A stretch of DNA of 64,000 bases. It comes from CAZDXJ01 sp050303615. GTDB taxonomy: Bacteria > Pseudomonadota > Gammaproteobacteria > Methylococcales > Methylomonadaceae. Below the pieces are notes generated by a model. That model did not search any database and was not told the DNA's origin. It worked only from the letters and a program-made list of their open reading frames with translations. Position 1 is the stretch's first letter, and every line of letters starts with the position of its first letter. A program made the position numbers and the translations under genes. Below, in pieces: positions 15,981-25,125 of the stretch. The stretch lies in the NCBI GenBank assembly GCA_050303615.1, contig JBNLCC010000074.1, positions 1 through 64,000 on the forward strand, written 5' to 3'.

Positions 15981-16601
15981 TTAGTCCAGCATTGAAGCGA
16001 TGCCTTTGCCTTGGCGGACAATTTCCGGGCCGCTCGCTGAAAAAGCAATAACCGTTGTCGGTTGGTACTCGATAATCCCGGCATCAATAATCAAATCCAG
16101 TTCATGCTCAAGTTTTTGTCTGATTTCATAAGGATCAGCGATTGACTGATTTTCACCGGGTAAAACTAATGTGCTGCTGAACAAAGGTTCATTCAGCTCT
16201 TCAGTCAATAACTGTGCCACAGGGTGGTCAGGAATTCTAATGCCGATTGTCTTGCGCTTGGGATGTTGCAAACGCCTCGGCACTTCGCGTGTTGCGCTTA
16301 ATATGAAAGTAAAAGGCCCCGGCGTCAGCGCTTTGATTAACCTGTATGCGTCATTACCTATTTTCGCGAAATTGGATATTTGCGTGAGATCCTTACACAC
16401 CAAAGTAAAATTATGCTTATCATCAAGCTGTCTGATCCGGCGTATCTTATCAAGAGCTGACTTGTCCCCGATATGGCATGCCAAGGCATAAGATGAATCA
16501 GTCGGATATACGATAACACCGCCGTTGCGAATAATTTCCACCGTGCGGCGTATTAAGCGTAACTGCGGATTGTCCGGATGTATTTCAAAATATTGGGACA
16601 T
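15981..16601 (-). CDS. yciO: YciO/YrdC/Sua5-family protein
   Basis: A 206-residue protein of the YrdC fold. The family includes threonylcarbamoyl-AMP synthases (TsaC/Sua5) used in t6A tRNA modification. This one reads as the YciO branch: GGVIVYPTDSSYALACHI near the N-terminus, KHNFTLVCKDLTQISNFAKI, then TPGPFTFILSATREVPRRL and the strand IGIRIPDHPV. YciO proteins bind RNA and may have weak TsaC-like activity, so the exact role is uncertain. It lies 161 bases upstream of the M50 gene and 36 bases downstream of tsaB, whose product acts in the same t6A pathway; that neighbourhood makes a t6A-related role more likely. Confidence 0.88.
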   Translation of the reverse strand: MSQYFEIHPDNPQLRLIRRTVEIIRNGGVIVYPTDSSYALACHIGDKSALDKIRRIRQLDDKHNFTLVCKDLTQISNFAKIGNDAYRLIKALTPGPFTFILSATREVPRRLQHPKRKTIGIRIPDHPVAQLLTEELNEPLFSSTLVLPGENQSIADPYEIRQKLEHELDLIIDAGIIEYQPTTVIAFSASGPEIVRQGKGIASMLD

Positions 16602-16637
16602 TATATCAAGATGTCGAAAAGCGTTATTATACAGATA

Positions 16638-17321
16638 TTATCTTTCCGATTCTTTTTTTGCTACTTTATCGCGTAAATAGACCGGCATCGCTTGTTCTAC
16701 CGGTACCACACTCCCCTGTGCGGCATCCGCAGCCGCCAACAGGGCCACTTTAGACGCTTTGGGCAAACAGCTCGAATCGCAGCCACTGATATGACCGCGA
16801 ACTTGCGCAGATAAATGCGTATGATAGGCTTGCCAGCCCGAACCTGCGGCAAAACCGTCAGCACCTACAACTTTAATCTTTCCCGCGGTACCAACAATTT
16901 CCTTATCGACTAATTCAGCATAACCTCGCTGGTCCTTTCGATACTCGGCCCAATAGATTTCCCCCATACGCGCATCCATGGCTGTAAAAACATAATCGGT
17001 TGCTGTGCGATCGAAACAGTCCTGTGCAATCGCAGCTAAGGTAGAAACCGGTACGACCGGCAGATCAGCTCCGAACGCTATACCGTGAATTATCCCTGTC
17101 GCGATGCGAATCCCCGTAAAGGAACCGGGTCCTCTCCCAAAAGCAACGGCATCCAAATTGCTTAAATCTAGCGACGCCTCTGCCAGCAAAGAATCGATCA
17201 TCGGCAAAATAAGTTTGGTATGCTCCCGGGGAGCCAGAATAAATTTTTCTTTGATTTCACCGTCAATAAACAAGGCGCAAGAACATGCCTCGGTTGCCGT
17301 CTCGACAGCCAATAGTTTCAT
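16638..17321 (-). CDS. tsaB: tRNA threonylcarbamoyladenosine biosynthesis protein TsaB
   Basis: TsaB (YeaZ) is the non-catalytic ASKHA-fold partner of TsaD in the TsaBDE complex that puts t6A at position 37 of ANN-decoding tRNAs. The 227 residues match the family (231 in E. coli). The N-terminal LAVETATEACSCALFIDG, the motif VAFGRGPGSFTGIRIATG and VFTAMDARMGEIYWAEY are all diagnostic. It appears to start its own transcript and to lead into the YciO-type gene 36 bases downstream. Confidence 0.94.
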   Translation of the reverse strand: MKLLAVETATEACSCALFIDGEIKEKFILAPREHTKLILPMIDSLLAEASLDLSNLDAVAFGRGPGSFTGIRIATGIIHGIAFGADLPVVPVSTLAAIAQDCFDRTATDYVFTAMDARMGEIYWAEYRKDQRGYAELVDKEIVGTAGKIKVVGADGFAAGSGWQAYHTHLSAQVRGHISGCDSSCLPKASKVALLAAADAAQGSVVPVEQAMPVYLRDKVAKKESER

Positions 17322-17553
17322 ATCAATTTTCCAATAAGCAACGTTAACCCGAGTATTAATGCCGTAGAGTGATGAAGAGGTGGGTGAAATGGGGTAAAAA
17401 CAGCTTAAGAGGGCACGGCCTAGTAAAGCATTTGTTGGTTATGTTAACAAAAAACAGCTGTATAAATTAGGGTAAACGAATCACACCTATTTCTCGTAAA
17501 TTACGGGAACTTGATAATGACCGAACTGCCGAAGCGAATTTCTTTTGCAACCG

Positions 17554-17931
17554 CTAAGAGAAGTATAAGTAACCGCAGGAAATCACAGCTATTTCCATCA
17601 GTACCGGTAGTATAATCGAACTTACCTTTCTGCTCTTATCCTGGAAAATTTCATCATCGTAATCAAGCGATAAATTTGTATTTGGATGAAACTCCATAAT
17701 ACCGAACGCATCATCTTGATAGTCTTTAAATCTTCCTGCGTTTCCTAAGGATATGGGACCGTCAAAATCCGCTTGATCATCGAAAATTGATCGTTCGTTA
17801 AACAAATCGCAATCTTCAAAAATTGATTGCTTTTCAAAATCCGAATTACGTTCAAGCTTTTCCTGGTTTTCAAATAATTCGTTTAGTAAGTCCAAGTCTA
17901 TTTCTATTGCCATAGTTTTCTTACCAACCAA
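17554..17931 (-). CDS. Hypothetical acidic protein with C-terminal membrane anchor
   Basis: A 125-residue protein I do not recognise. Residues 1-100 are strongly acidic and rich in Phe/Asp/Glu/Asn, with short linear repeats of the type SIFEDCDLFNERSIFDDQADF. The last 20 residues form one hydrophobic helix (IILPVLMEIAVISCGYLYFS) that reaches the very C-terminus, so it would be a tail-anchored inner-membrane protein with an acidic cytoplasmic domain. An internal ATG at 17913 (MAIEID) is an alternative start. It stands alone between tsaB (232 bases away) and the helicase gene. Coding status rests on composition and open frame only. Confidence 0.55.
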   Translation of the reverse strand: MVGKKTMAIEIDLDLLNELFENQEKLERNSDFEKQSIFEDCDLFNERSIFDDQADFDGPISLGNAGRFKDYQDDAFGIMEFHPNTNLSLDYDDEIFQDKSRKVSSIILPVLMEIAVISCGYLYFS

Positions 17932-18209
17932 TTGCCTAATTTATTTTTATTACGAAAAATTGAAAAGTAATACCATCTCGTAAACTGCTTAATATTAAAA
18001 ATGAAACACAATTGATGAATTTATTTTATGTTTCATTTGTTATCACATTATCAAGATACTCGATTAATGGAATAACAGAGTAAAACTGGCATCAATTTAG
18101 CGAACTGGACCACATATCCTTTTCGATTTTTGAGAACTCTCTGACATTTTCGAACATCAATGGCAATTATGTCAAATACAATTAATAGCCGGAAAAGTAT
18201 AATTTACAA

Positions 18210-20123
18210 TCATTTTTCAAAAAAAGCCCGGACATCCGCAATATCGCGAGTCCGCTTCATGGGCGGCACACTATCCAGAAACAATTGTCCATAAGCGCGT
18301 TTTAACAATCTCGGATCACAAATCATCAATACGCCTCGGTCATCGATATCCCGGATTAAGCGTCCTATGCCCTGTCTTAACGCAATAACGGCTGATGGCA
18401 ATTGATAGCATATGAAAGGGTTCTTCCCTTGCTTTTCCATAGCGCTCAACCTTGCTTTCAAAACCGGATCTTGCGGTGAAGCAAACGGTAATTTATCAAT
18501 AATAACGCATGACAAGGCCTCCCCTCGCACATCAACCCCCTCCCAAAAGCTTGATGTACCCAGCAATATTGCATTTGCTGTTGTTTTAAACAAATCCAGC
18601 AGTTGAGCCCTGGGACGGGTACCCTGTACTAACAAAGGATAATCTATCCGATTTTCCAACAATAATGCCGCTTCTTTTAAGGCGCGATGACTGGTAAACA
18701 GGAAAAATGCCCTACCTCGGCTGGCTTTTAAGACCGGCAGGGCGAACTCCACAACCGATTGCCCAAAATTTGCTGCGGTAGGATGTGCTAAACCGCGCGG
18801 ATGATAAAACAATGATTGATTGGCATAATCGAAAGGGCTTTCCCAACTGTTGCTGTCGGCTTGGGTGATTCCGAGATTATTAGCGAAATGATCAAATTTA
18901 TGAGCCACACTTAGGGTTGCCGACGTAAAGATCCAAGTGGCCTGATGTCGACTCATAAAGGCATGGAATTCCTTGGCAATATCCAACGGCGTCCGGCTTA
19001 GGGTAAAGGTTTTTCTATGAATTTCGTACCAGCGTACCCATTTTCCGCTGTTATCCTCCAACAGGGCATCCAATGCCGTTTCCAGCTCCTGCGCTCTTTT
19101 AAAGCAGGACTCCAAACCTTTACTTCTGACCGATGCCAATTGTAACTGATCCGTAAACTGCTCAAGCCTGGTTCGGAATTGATCAATTGCAGCGAGTATT
19201 TTCGTATTGTTCTCAATTTCTTTCCATTCGCCTTTTTTTAAGTCGACGCCAAAAGCCAGCCTGAACTCCTTGACTTCATGTTCCAGATTTTCACAGACAT
19301 TACGCAACTCAGGCATATCTGAAGCATCTTTAAAATATTCAACCAATGTATCGTTGGCTATTTCCGTAAATTGTCTTGCTCCAAGAGACAACCCCAGAAA
19401 ATTGGAAGCCGTATCCGCAAGTTGATGGGCCTCATCAATGATCACCACTTCCGCATCCGGCAACAATTCACCGAATCCCGTTTCCTTGATCGACCAATCG
19501 GCGCAAAGTAAATGATGATTGACGACGATCAGCTCAGCTTCCTGGGCTTTTTTTCTGGCTTTGACCAAGAAACAATCAGAATAATCCGGGCAATCCAGTC
19601 CCAAGCAATTGTCCGTTGTCGAAGTCGCCTGATACCATACCGGTGAGGTCTCGGGTACTCCGGCTACTTCCGAGATATCACCACTGAAAGAGGTTTTTGA
19701 CCAAATGTTGATTTTTGCTAATGCTGCCGCATCGGATTTATTAAATCCCATCGTGGAATTCATTACGTTTTTCAGCCGATACAGGCAAAGGTAATTACCG
19801 CGCCCCTTTAACAGGGCCGCATCAAATGGAACCGTCAAACCATTGCGAATTATCGGTAAATCCTTGAAAAACAATTGATCCTGCAGGTTTTTTGTGCCGG
19901 TTGAAATAATGGTTTTCCTGCCCGACAAAATTGCCGGGACCAGATAGGCAAACGTCTTGCCGGTACCTGTCCCGGCTTCGGCAATTAAATGTCGGTTAGC
20001 GTTGATCGCTTCGGCAACGGCCCCCGCCATTTCAATCTGGGCAGCCCTTGGAGAATAACCTGCAATGACTTTTGCAAGTGGACCTTCACTACTGAAAAAT
20101 TGTTCAAGTTCTAAATTAGGCAA
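18210..20123 (-). CDS. yoaA: DinG-family ATP-dependent DNA helicase (YoaA-like)
   Basis: A 637-residue superfamily-2 iron-sulphur helicase with 5'-3' polarity, related to XPD; E. coli YoaA has almost the same length and acts with the clamp-loader subunit chi in repair of stalled forks. Visible motifs: Walker A in AEAGTGTGKTFAYLVPA, a cysteine cluster for the 4Fe-4S domain (CLGLDCPDYSDC), the DEAH box VVIIDEAHQLAD, motif V/VI sequence LLGTSSFWEGVDVRGEALS and the terminal QGIGRLIR. DinG itself is about 80 residues longer, so YoaA is preferred. Single gene, convergent with nothing and divergent from xoxF. Confidence 0.92.
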   Translation of the reverse strand: MPNLELEQFFSSEGPLAKVIAGYSPRAAQIEMAGAVAEAINANRHLIAEAGTGTGKTFAYLVPAILSGRKTIISTGTKNLQDQLFFKDLPIIRNGLTVPFDAALLKGRGNYLCLYRLKNVMNSTMGFNKSDAAALAKINIWSKTSFSGDISEVAGVPETSPVWYQATSTTDNCLGLDCPDYSDCFLVKARKKAQEAELIVVNHHLLCADWSIKETGFGELLPDAEVVIIDEAHQLADTASNFLGLSLGARQFTEIANDTLVEYFKDASDMPELRNVCENLEHEVKEFRLAFGVDLKKGEWKEIENNTKILAAIDQFRTRLEQFTDQLQLASVRSKGLESCFKRAQELETALDALLEDNSGKWVRWYEIHRKTFTLSRTPLDIAKEFHAFMSRHQATWIFTSATLSVAHKFDHFANNLGITQADSNSWESPFDYANQSLFYHPRGLAHPTAANFGQSVVEFALPVLKASRGRAFFLFTSHRALKEAALLLENRIDYPLLVQGTRPRAQLLDLFKTTANAILLGTSSFWEGVDVRGEALSCVIIDKLPFASPQDPVLKARLSAMEKQGKNPFICYQLPSAVIALRQGIGRLIRDIDDRGVLMICDPRLLKRAYGQLFLDSVPPMKRTRDIADVRAFFEK

Positions 20124-20496
20124 AATCAGAGCATACGAAAAGTACCGTTTGAAACCAACAACCGGTAGAGGGGTAACAAATGCAACAAATTGATTTTTGA
20201 CCCATTATAAATACGAAACGGTATTTATTTCAGCAATTGTTTCGTTTATGATTGCAACGGATTGAATATTTTAATTTAATTGGAATATCAACTATTTGTT
20301 TTCCGGGCCTTTTATTTCACTACGAGCACTTCAAACGCTATTAAATATTGACTTTTAGAGCAAAATACTTCAATTTACCCATCTGGAACGATCCGGGAGG
20401 AATTCCTGAACCCGGGTTATCCACGCTTTAAAACTAATATTAGTCTTAAATAACCGTACTTCTGTTACCAGAAGCAGAATACTAGGAGGAAAATCT
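20124..20496. other. Divergent intergenic region upstream of xoxF
   Basis: 373 bases, AT-rich, between the helicase gene and xoxF. It must hold the xoxF promoter. A TTGACT at 20348-20353 could be a -35 element, but no convincing -10 follows at the right spacing, so the promoter is not assigned. A 10-base palindrome AGGAATTCCT lies at 20398-20407, and close to it are GGG-rich half-sites (CCGGGAGG, CCCGGG). These could be operator sequence, but nothing proves it. Confidence 0.4.
20484..20489 (+). promoter_or_regulatory. Strong ribosome-binding site of xoxF
   Basis: AGGAGG is a perfect Shine-Dalgarno core with 7 bases to the ATG at 20497. It fixes the xoxF start and fits a highly expressed enzyme. 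Confidence 0.85.
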
Positions 20497-22338
20497 ATGA
20501 AGAAGCCTGTAAAAAGCTGGCTGATTGCAACTGCAGTAGCCTCTTTACTTGCAGCCCCGGCAATTTCAACTGCTAGCAACGACCTGGATTCATTAATCAA
20601 AAACCCTGCTAACTGGGCGACTTGGGGTGGCGATTATGCAGGTACTCGTTATAGCAAATTGTCACAAATTAATACCAAAAATGTTAAAAACCTGCAACCA
20701 GCCTGGACATTTTCAACAGGCGTTCTGCGTGGACACGAAGGTGGCCCGATCGTTGTTAACGGTGTCATTTATATCCACACGCCTTTCCCTAATACCGTCT
20801 ATGCGATTGACCAAAAAACCCAATCCGTCATTTGGGAATTCACGCCACAACAGGATGCAGACGTAACCATTCCGGTTATGTGTTGTGATACGGTAAACCG
20901 CGGCTTGGCTTATGGTCACGGTAAAATCTATTTGCAACAATCCGACACTGTGTTGACCGCTCTCGATGCAAAAACAGGAAAACGAGTCTGGAGCGTACAG
21001 AATGGTGACCCAAAATTGGGTATGACCAACACAAACTCTCCGGTAGTTGTCAAAGATAAAGTTCTTACCGGTATTTCAGGCGGTGAATTTGGCGTTCGTG
21101 GTTTTATTGCGGCATACAATGCGCACACCGGCGAACTTGAGTGGAAAGGCTACAGCATGGGTCCGGACAGCGATACGCTGATTAACCCGAGCAAAACCAC
21201 TACCTGGGAAAACGGTAAAGTTACCAAAGTCGGCGCAAACTCCAGCATGAAAACCTGGGAAGGCGACCAGTGGAAAATCGGCGGCGGCACCACCTGGGGT
21301 TGGTACAGTTATGACCCCGAATTAAACCTGATATATTACGGTTCGGGCAACCCTTCTACCTGGAACCCTGTACAGCGTCCCGGCGACAACAAATGGTCAA
21401 TGTCCTTATGGGCCCGTGATGCCGACACCGGTGAAGTAAAATGGGTATACCAAATGACTCCGCACGATGAGTGGGATTATGACGGTATTAACGAAGCTCC
21501 GCTTGTTGATCAGCAAATCGGCGGTAAAATGCGCAAAACTATCGTGCACTTTGACCGTAACGGTTTCGGTTACACCCTGGATCGCGTGACAGGCGAATTA
21601 TTAGTTGCTGAAAAATTTGATAAAGCAGTGAACTGGGCATCTCATGTTGACATGCATACCGGCCGTCCTGTGGTAGTAGATCAATATAGCACCGAATATA
21701 ATGGTGAAGATGAAAATACTACCGATGTGTGCCCCGCAGCGCTAGGCAGTAAAAACCAGCAACCAGTTTCATATTCCCCGCAAACCGGCTACTTCTATAT
21801 CTCCGGCAACCACGTGTGCATGGATTATGAGCCGTTCGAAGTTGAGTACACAGCCGGCCAACCTTACGTAGGCGCCACATTGAGCATGTACCCTGCCGGC
21901 AGAGATGTTAAAACCGGTAGAAAGAACGGTTCAACCAACTTGGGCGTATTTACCGCATGGGATGCTACTACCGGTAAGATCGTCTGGTCTAACGACGAAC
22001 CGTTTTCAGTATGGAGCGGATCTGTTGCAACGGCCGGCGGTGTGGTTTTTTACGGTACCCTGGAAGGCTATCTGAAAGCAGTCGATGCTAAAACAGGTAA
22101 AGAGCTGTACAAATTCAAAACGCCTTCAGGTATTATCGGTAACGTAAACACCTGGGAATTCAACGGCAAACAATATGTCGGCGTTCTGTCCGGCGTAGGC
22201 GGATGGGCCGGGATCGGCATGGCGGCCGGACTTGAGGGTGATACCGAAGGTCTGGGTGCGGTCGGCGCTTACAGAAGCTTGAGCTCATTTACCAAATTAG
22301 GCGGTGTATTTACAGTATTTGCACTTCCCGGAAATTAA
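20497..22338 (+). CDS. xoxF: Lanthanide-dependent methanol dehydrogenase XoxF
   Basis: A periplasmic PQQ-dependent quinoprotein that oxidises methanol (often through to formate) and passes electrons to a cytochrome c. The 613-residue precursor has a signal peptide (KKPVKSWLIATAVASLLAAP, cleavage near residue 26) and an eight-bladed propeller with repeated tryptophan-docking motifs (LTALDAKTGKRVW, LKAVDAKTGKELY). The vicinal disulphide is Cys129-Cys130. Metal ligands are Glu197, Asn285 and the catalytic Asp327; Asp329 (in HDEWDYDG) is the extra carboxylate that separates lanthanide XoxF from calcium MxaF, which has Ala there. Codon use is that of a highly expressed gene. xoxJ follows after a terminator. 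No cytochrome gene xoxG is adjacent, so the electron acceptor must be encoded elsewhere. Confidence 0.97.
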   Translation: MKKPVKSWLIATAVASLLAAPAISTASNDLDSLIKNPANWATWGGDYAGTRYSKLSQINTKNVKNLQPAWTFSTGVLRGHEGGPIVVNGVIYIHTPFPNTVYAIDQKTQSVIWEFTPQQDADVTIPVMCCDTVNRGLAYGHGKIYLQQSDTVLTALDAKTGKRVWSVQNGDPKLGMTNTNSPVVVKDKVLTGISGGEFGVRGFIAAYNAHTGELEWKGYSMGPDSDTLINPSKTTTWENGKVTKVGANSSMKTWEGDQWKIGGGTTWGWYSYDPELNLIYYGSGNPSTWNPVQRPGDNKWSMSLWARDADTGEVKWVYQMTPHDEWDYDGINEAPLVDQQIGGKMRKTIVHFDRNGFGYTLDRVTGELLVAEKFDKAVNWASHVDMHTGRPVVVDQYSTEYNGEDENTTDVCPAALGSKNQQPVSYSPQTGYFYISGNHVCMDYEPFEVEYTAGQPYVGATLSMYPAGRDVKTGRKNGSTNLGVFTAWDATTGKIVWSNDEPFSVWSGSVATAGGVVFYGTLEGYLKAVDAKTGKELYKFKTPSGIIGNVNTWEFNGKQYVGVLSGVGGWAGIGMAAGLEGDTEGLGAVGAYRSLSSFTKLGGVFTVFALPGN

Positions 22339-22373
22339 TTATAAGTTACAGGCTTTTTAGTAATTCAAGCTCA

Positions 22374-22414
22374 AAACGCTCTGGCTGGTTAATCAGCCAG
22401 AGCGTTTCTTTTTT
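22374..22414 (+). terminator. Rho-independent terminator after xoxF
   Basis: A perfect 14-base-pair stem (AAACGCTCTGGCTG at 22374-22387 with its complement at 22394-22407), a 6-base loop and a following run CTTTTTT. This is the strongest terminator seen in the window. It separates xoxF from xoxJ. Confidence 0.93.
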
Positions 22415-22527
22415 AAGCGCTAAATTTTTTTGGCGCAACACCAACCGCGAATCCTTAGCTGTTCCTGATTTTGTCACTTGCTAAGGTAAGGCAACGACGA
22501 ACACCCTGTTTATTATCGGAGATCTCT

Positions 22528-23388
22528 ATGAGAGGTAAACTGAAACTATCCAATTCAATTATGGCGGTTGCAATGTTGTTTTCATCTTATTGCTCATTCG
22601 CTGAGGACGAATTCCGTGTTTGTGCCGATCCGTTAAACCCGCCTTATTCCACTAAGAAAGGCAACGGATTTGAAAATAAAATTGCCGATCTTTTTGCCAA
22701 ACAACTTGATCAAAAAGTTACGTATACCTGGTTTCCGCAAAGGTTAGGATTTATCCGCAACACGTTAACCGCCAAACTGCCCGATAGCGATCAATATAAA
22801 TGCGATATTATCATGGGTGTACCGTTCGGTTATGAGCGCACTTTGACGACGAAGCCCTATTATCAATCCACCTATGTCCTGTTGATCGCCAAAAATCGCG
22901 GCTGGGATGACATCACTCAAAGTTCACAGCTTGCCGAGCTAAGCAGTGAAAGAAAAGAAAAATTACGTATAGCTATGTTTGATCGCGGACCGGGCACAGC
23001 CTGGTTACAGCAAAATGATTTAATAGATCGGGGAATCCCCTATCAAACAATGTCGGGCGACCATGAAAACAACACGGCTATGCGTATCCAGAAAGACATC
23101 GCTGCCGGCATCATTGACATGGTGATTCTTTGGGGCCCAATGGCCGGTTACGTGATTTCCAACAGCCCCAAAAACAGCGTTACCGTTATACCGATGCAAT
23201 CCGGTCCCGGCTTGCGGTTTAATTTTCCTATCGCAATGGGAGTCCGTTATGGTGATAAAGCCCGTAAAGCACAATTGGACAATCTGATCGATCGAAACAG
23301 GGACAAAATAGCTGAAATTCTATCGCAATATCATGTACCTTTATTGCCTATCCCCCAACAAATACCCGAACGGGAAGATGACGATTAG
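22528..23388 (+). CDS. xoxJ: Periplasmic solute-binding-like protein XoxJ
   Basis: XoxJ is a periplasmic binding-protein-like partner of XoxF thought to assist its maturation or activation. The 286-residue precursor begins MRGKLKLSNSIMAVAML, a signal peptide ending near FAEDE, and continues with FRVCADPLNPPYSTKKGNGF, the typical MxaJ/XoxJ start. The later IAMFDRGPGTAWLQ and VILWGPMAGY are also family-like. The frame opens at 22471, but ATG 22528 has GGAG at 22518-22521 with 6 bases spacing and begins the signal peptide. The gene follows the xoxF terminator, so it needs read-through or its own promoter, which allows xoxF to be expressed in excess. Confidence 0.9.
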   Translation: MRGKLKLSNSIMAVAMLFSSYCSFAEDEFRVCADPLNPPYSTKKGNGFENKIADLFAKQLDQKVTYTWFPQRLGFIRNTLTAKLPDSDQYKCDIIMGVPFGYERTLTTKPYYQSTYVLLIAKNRGWDDITQSSQLAELSSERKEKLRIAMFDRGPGTAWLQQNDLIDRGIPYQTMSGDHENNTAMRIQKDIAAGIIDMVILWGPMAGYVISNSPKNSVTVIPMQSGPGLRFNFPIAMGVRYGDKARKAQLDNLIDRNRDKIAEILSQYHVPLLPIPQQIPEREDDD

Positions 23389-23457
23389 CCGAATTTTTCA
23401 AATAGCTTGCTTATAATAAAGCGGGTGAAACACAATCGCCCGCCTGCCATTGGCCGA

Positions 23458-25008
23458 TCAAATCGACCTGGCGCGGCCGAATAAGCCCACTAAGTGAGTC
23501 AACTCTTTCGCCATTTCATCACTTAGCTGGTTCCATTGAAATCGCCATTTCCAATTCCCTTCTATGGTTCCGGGAATATTCATGCGATGTTCGGAGCCCA
23601 GTCTCAGAACATCCTGCATAGGAATGACGGCCAGATTGGCAACCGAGGCCAATGCCGCGTGGACCAACGTATATGGCATTGAAATTTGCGGATAACCTAA
23701 ATACTCCTGGACATAAAATTTCTCTTCATCGCTAAGGCCATTATACCAGCCCAAGGTTGTGTCATTATCATGCGTACCGGTGTAGACGACACAATTGACC
23801 GGATAGTTGAACGGCAAATACGGGTTATCGGTTCCGCCGCCAAAGGCAAATTGCAGAATTTTCATGCCCGGCAATTTGAAATTGTCCCTTAACGCCTCAA
23901 CTTCCGGCGTTATAATTCCCAAATCCTCAGCAACCAAAGGAACTGAGCCAAATTCCTGCTTGATTTCCGCTAATAAAGCATCGCCGGGCGCCGGTACCCA
24001 TTGACCAATAATTGCCGTTTCTTCTTCGGCCGGTATTTCCCAGGCCGCCTCCAGACCTCTAAAATGATCAATACGGATGATGTCGAAAAATTCCAATTGG
24101 GTCTTAATCCGGTCAAGCCACCACCGAAACCGGTTTTCCTGTAAATAATCCCAGTTGAAATGCGGATTGCCCCAACGTTGTCCGGTTTCGGAAAAGTAAT
24201 CAGGCGGCACCCCGGCTACCACCGTCATTTCACCCGCGTTGTTCAACTTAAAATTTTCCCGGTGCGCCCAAACATCGGCACTGTCATAGGACACAAAAAT
24301 TGGAATATCACCAAACAAGGCAATCCCCTGCTGATGGGCGTACTGCCTTAATTCCTGCCATTGTTTAAAAAAGATAAATTGTTCAAATTTTGTTTCGTCA
24401 ATGTCGTGCTGCAACAGTCCCCGCACTTCTATCAAGGCATCTTGTTCCCTGTTTTTAAAGTGTGTCGGCCATGCACTCCAGGCGATCTGGTCGAACTCCT
24501 TTTTTAACGCCATATATAAGGCAAAATCGTCAAGCCACCATGCTTTATCCTCACAAAATTGGGTGAATTCAGCTAGATCCTCTTCATTGGCGTATTTTTG
24601 GAAATGTAAAAAGCAGGCTCTAATACAGGCATGGCGATAAGCAAAATCATAAGGTATATCTTTTTTTGAAGGTAATTCAGGTCCGGCCAACCAACCTTTA
24701 TCTATCAACCAGTCTAAACTGATTAAATCGGGATTGCCTGCGTGAGCGGATAGGCATTGGTACGGCGACCGGTCGCCATGTGGAATTCCGAGTGGCAGGG
24801 TCTGCCAGACCGACACCCCGGCATTTTTTAAAAAATCAATAAAATGATAGGCTTCTTTGCCCAAGTCACCTTGGTCATATTTACCGGGAAGTGACGTAAT
24901 ATGCAATAAAATGCCGGCCCGGCGTTGATCTAGAATGGTTTTTTGATCACTAAAAGAGTTGCTCAATCGTGCGGCACCCTTAGTCCCAGGGTGATTGGAT
25001 TCATTCAT
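23458..25008 (-). CDS. malQ: 4-alpha-glucanotransferase (amylomaltase, GH77)
   Basis: Transfers alpha-1,4-glucan segments between maltooligosaccharides and releases glucose; it helps recycle glycogen breakdown products. The 516-residue protein has the GH77 plan: RRAGILLHITSLPGKYDQGDLG near residue 31, FWQTLPLG-type sequence (VWQTLPLGIPHGDRSPYQ), the nucleophile region DIIRIDHFRGLEAAWEIP, the acid/base region VAEDLGIITPEVEALRD and the TGTHDNDTTLGW motif. It is the last gene of the minus-strand glycogen block, 117 bases after the GH57 gene, and converges on xoxJ. Confidence 0.95.
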   Translation of the reverse strand: MNESNHPGTKGAARLSNSFSDQKTILDQRRAGILLHITSLPGKYDQGDLGKEAYHFIDFLKNAGVSVWQTLPLGIPHGDRSPYQCLSAHAGNPDLISLDWLIDKGWLAGPELPSKKDIPYDFAYRHACIRACFLHFQKYANEEDLAEFTQFCEDKAWWLDDFALYMALKKEFDQIAWSAWPTHFKNREQDALIEVRGLLQHDIDETKFEQFIFFKQWQELRQYAHQQGIALFGDIPIFVSYDSADVWAHRENFKLNNAGEMTVVAGVPPDYFSETGQRWGNPHFNWDYLQENRFRWWLDRIKTQLEFFDIIRIDHFRGLEAAWEIPAEEETAIIGQWVPAPGDALLAEIKQEFGSVPLVAEDLGIITPEVEALRDNFKLPGMKILQFAFGGGTDNPYLPFNYPVNCVVYTGTHDNDTTLGWYNGLSDEEKFYVQEYLGYPQISMPYTLVHAALASVANLAVIPMQDVLRLGSEHRMNIPGTIEGNWKWRFQWNQLSDEMAKELTHLVGLFGRARSI

Positions 25009-25125
25009 AATGTATCGATTAATAGTGGAAATCGGTAAGAATTAACCGTCGAAATAAAAAAACAGCGCGCAATATGTCTCAGGCTGTTTCCCGGCAGGCT
25101 TTGATAATACAGCATCAATCGATGC

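Noticed and set aside
23405..23455. Possible terminator between xoxJ and malQ
   Set aside because: A short GCGGG/CCCGC stem exists, but the loop is long and no T-run follows on either strand.
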